64,000 bases of DNA, taken from positions 10,886,501 through 10,950,500 of the forward strand of contig CM076151.1 in NCBI GenBank assembly GCA_038025085.1, written 5' to 3'. How positions within the stretch are numbered: position 1 is the first letter of the stretch; each line of letters starts with the position of its first letter. The translations under genes and the position numbers were made by a program. The notes under the pieces are model-generated. The model was not told the origin of the DNA. It was given only the letters and a program-made list of their open reading frames with translations, and ran no database searches. The stretch is from Tetragonia tetragonoides (lineage: Eukaryota; Streptophyta; Magnoliopsida; Caryophyllales; Aizoaceae). Of this stretch, positions 63,490 to 64,000 are shown one piece after another.

Positions 63490-63860
63490 TTGGTTAAACT
63501 GAGATTAAGAGACTATGTTAGTGATGTATAGGGAGAAGGCGTCAGGTCTCAATGATTTTACCATTGCCTTTTTACCACGATTGTTAGGAGCTGAAAAAGA
63601 AATATTTTTTTGGGATACCACGAAGATCCATGCGAATATTTTTTTAGGATACCACGAAGATTCATGCGAATATTTTTTTGGGATACCATGGAGATCCATG
63701 CGACAAGGGTTATTTGAAAGGGTATGAGTTCTAAAATTATACCTTTGTCCAAAGACCGGTTAGTTAAGGTGATAAATTTTAAGCACATCCGTTAGTTACG
63801 AGTGTTTATAAGATCATGACCAAGATCCTTTCCATTAGATCTAGGTAGTGTTATCTATAA
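63490..63860 (+). mobile_element. Degraded L1 LINE RT start with 34-bp tandem repeats
   Basis: REKASGLNDFTIAF matches REKAPRPDGFTMAYY of the LINE at 1-3591, and after the repeat block GMSSKIIPLSKDRLVKVINF matches SMNSNFITLVPKKDRSIKVR. The next bases follow the family (TTTCCATTAGATCTAGG). In between, three copies of a 34-bp unit (AATATTTTTTTGGGATACCA...) sit at about 63600-63702. Confidence 0.75.
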
Positions 63861-64000
63861 CAATTTTAGGCATATTGAGGAAGAACTCATTAGAAGTTAA
63901 ATCAGTCTCAATCGAAAACCAACATTTGAATATAAAGTTACAATAATGCTTTTGCTTCCTAAATTAAATAATGTAAATTCAACTCGTCCGCCATTTCCAC

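Overview
The window is nuclear DNA of a flowering plant, most likely a eudicot. It has intron-rich genes with GT-AG splicing, a chloroplast-targeted FtsH protease, AT-rich introns, many degraded LINEs and other typical plant repeats. The species cannot be named from sequence alone. All recognisable intact genes are on the minus strand.

Layout. 1-3591: 3' part of a nearly intact L1-type LINE (endonuclease, reverse transcriptase, zinc knuckle, poly-A). 3.6-15.5 kb: repeat-rich spacer with a Stowaway-like MITE split by an RTE LINE, two tRNA-type SINEs, a long-TIR element, a short 3' fragment of the FtsH gene (8.7-9.5 kb) and a few weak candidate exons. 15.5-19.3 kb: a larger, decayed copy of the FtsH gene, interrupted by a MITE with an 8-bp target duplication. 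19.5-20.2 kb: a small two-exon candidate gene. 21.9-23.5 kb: a two-exon gene of unknown function with an internally duplicated domain. 25.1-29.5 kb: the intact four-exon FTSH2/VAR2-type gene (693 aa). 30.4-34.2 kb: LINE remnant, broken U-box gene, a (TA)n tract and two tandem Helitron-like ends. 34.8-36.2 kb: RING-H2 E3 ligase (292 aa, three exons). 37.2-41.6 kb: Mpv17/PMP22-family membrane protein (239 aa, five exons). 42.8-57.1 kb: VPS41 of the HOPS complex (956 aa, 19 exons). 57.1-64 kb: repeats only, including a probable Ty1-copia solo LTR and three LINE remnants.

The genes do not form an operon or pathway. They are independent housekeeping loci: thylakoid protein quality control, ubiquitin ligation, an organelle membrane protein, and vacuolar fusion. 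The main story is genome dynamics. The FtsH locus has been copied at the DNA level, introns included, at least twice, and the copies lie upstream-to-downstream on the same strand and are decaying. Retroelements have repeatedly entered gene introns, with target-site duplications still visible for several.

Exon coordinates were worked out by hand from ORFs, splice dinucleotides and phase, and all close in frame. Repeat boundaries are approximate unless a target-site duplication is stated.
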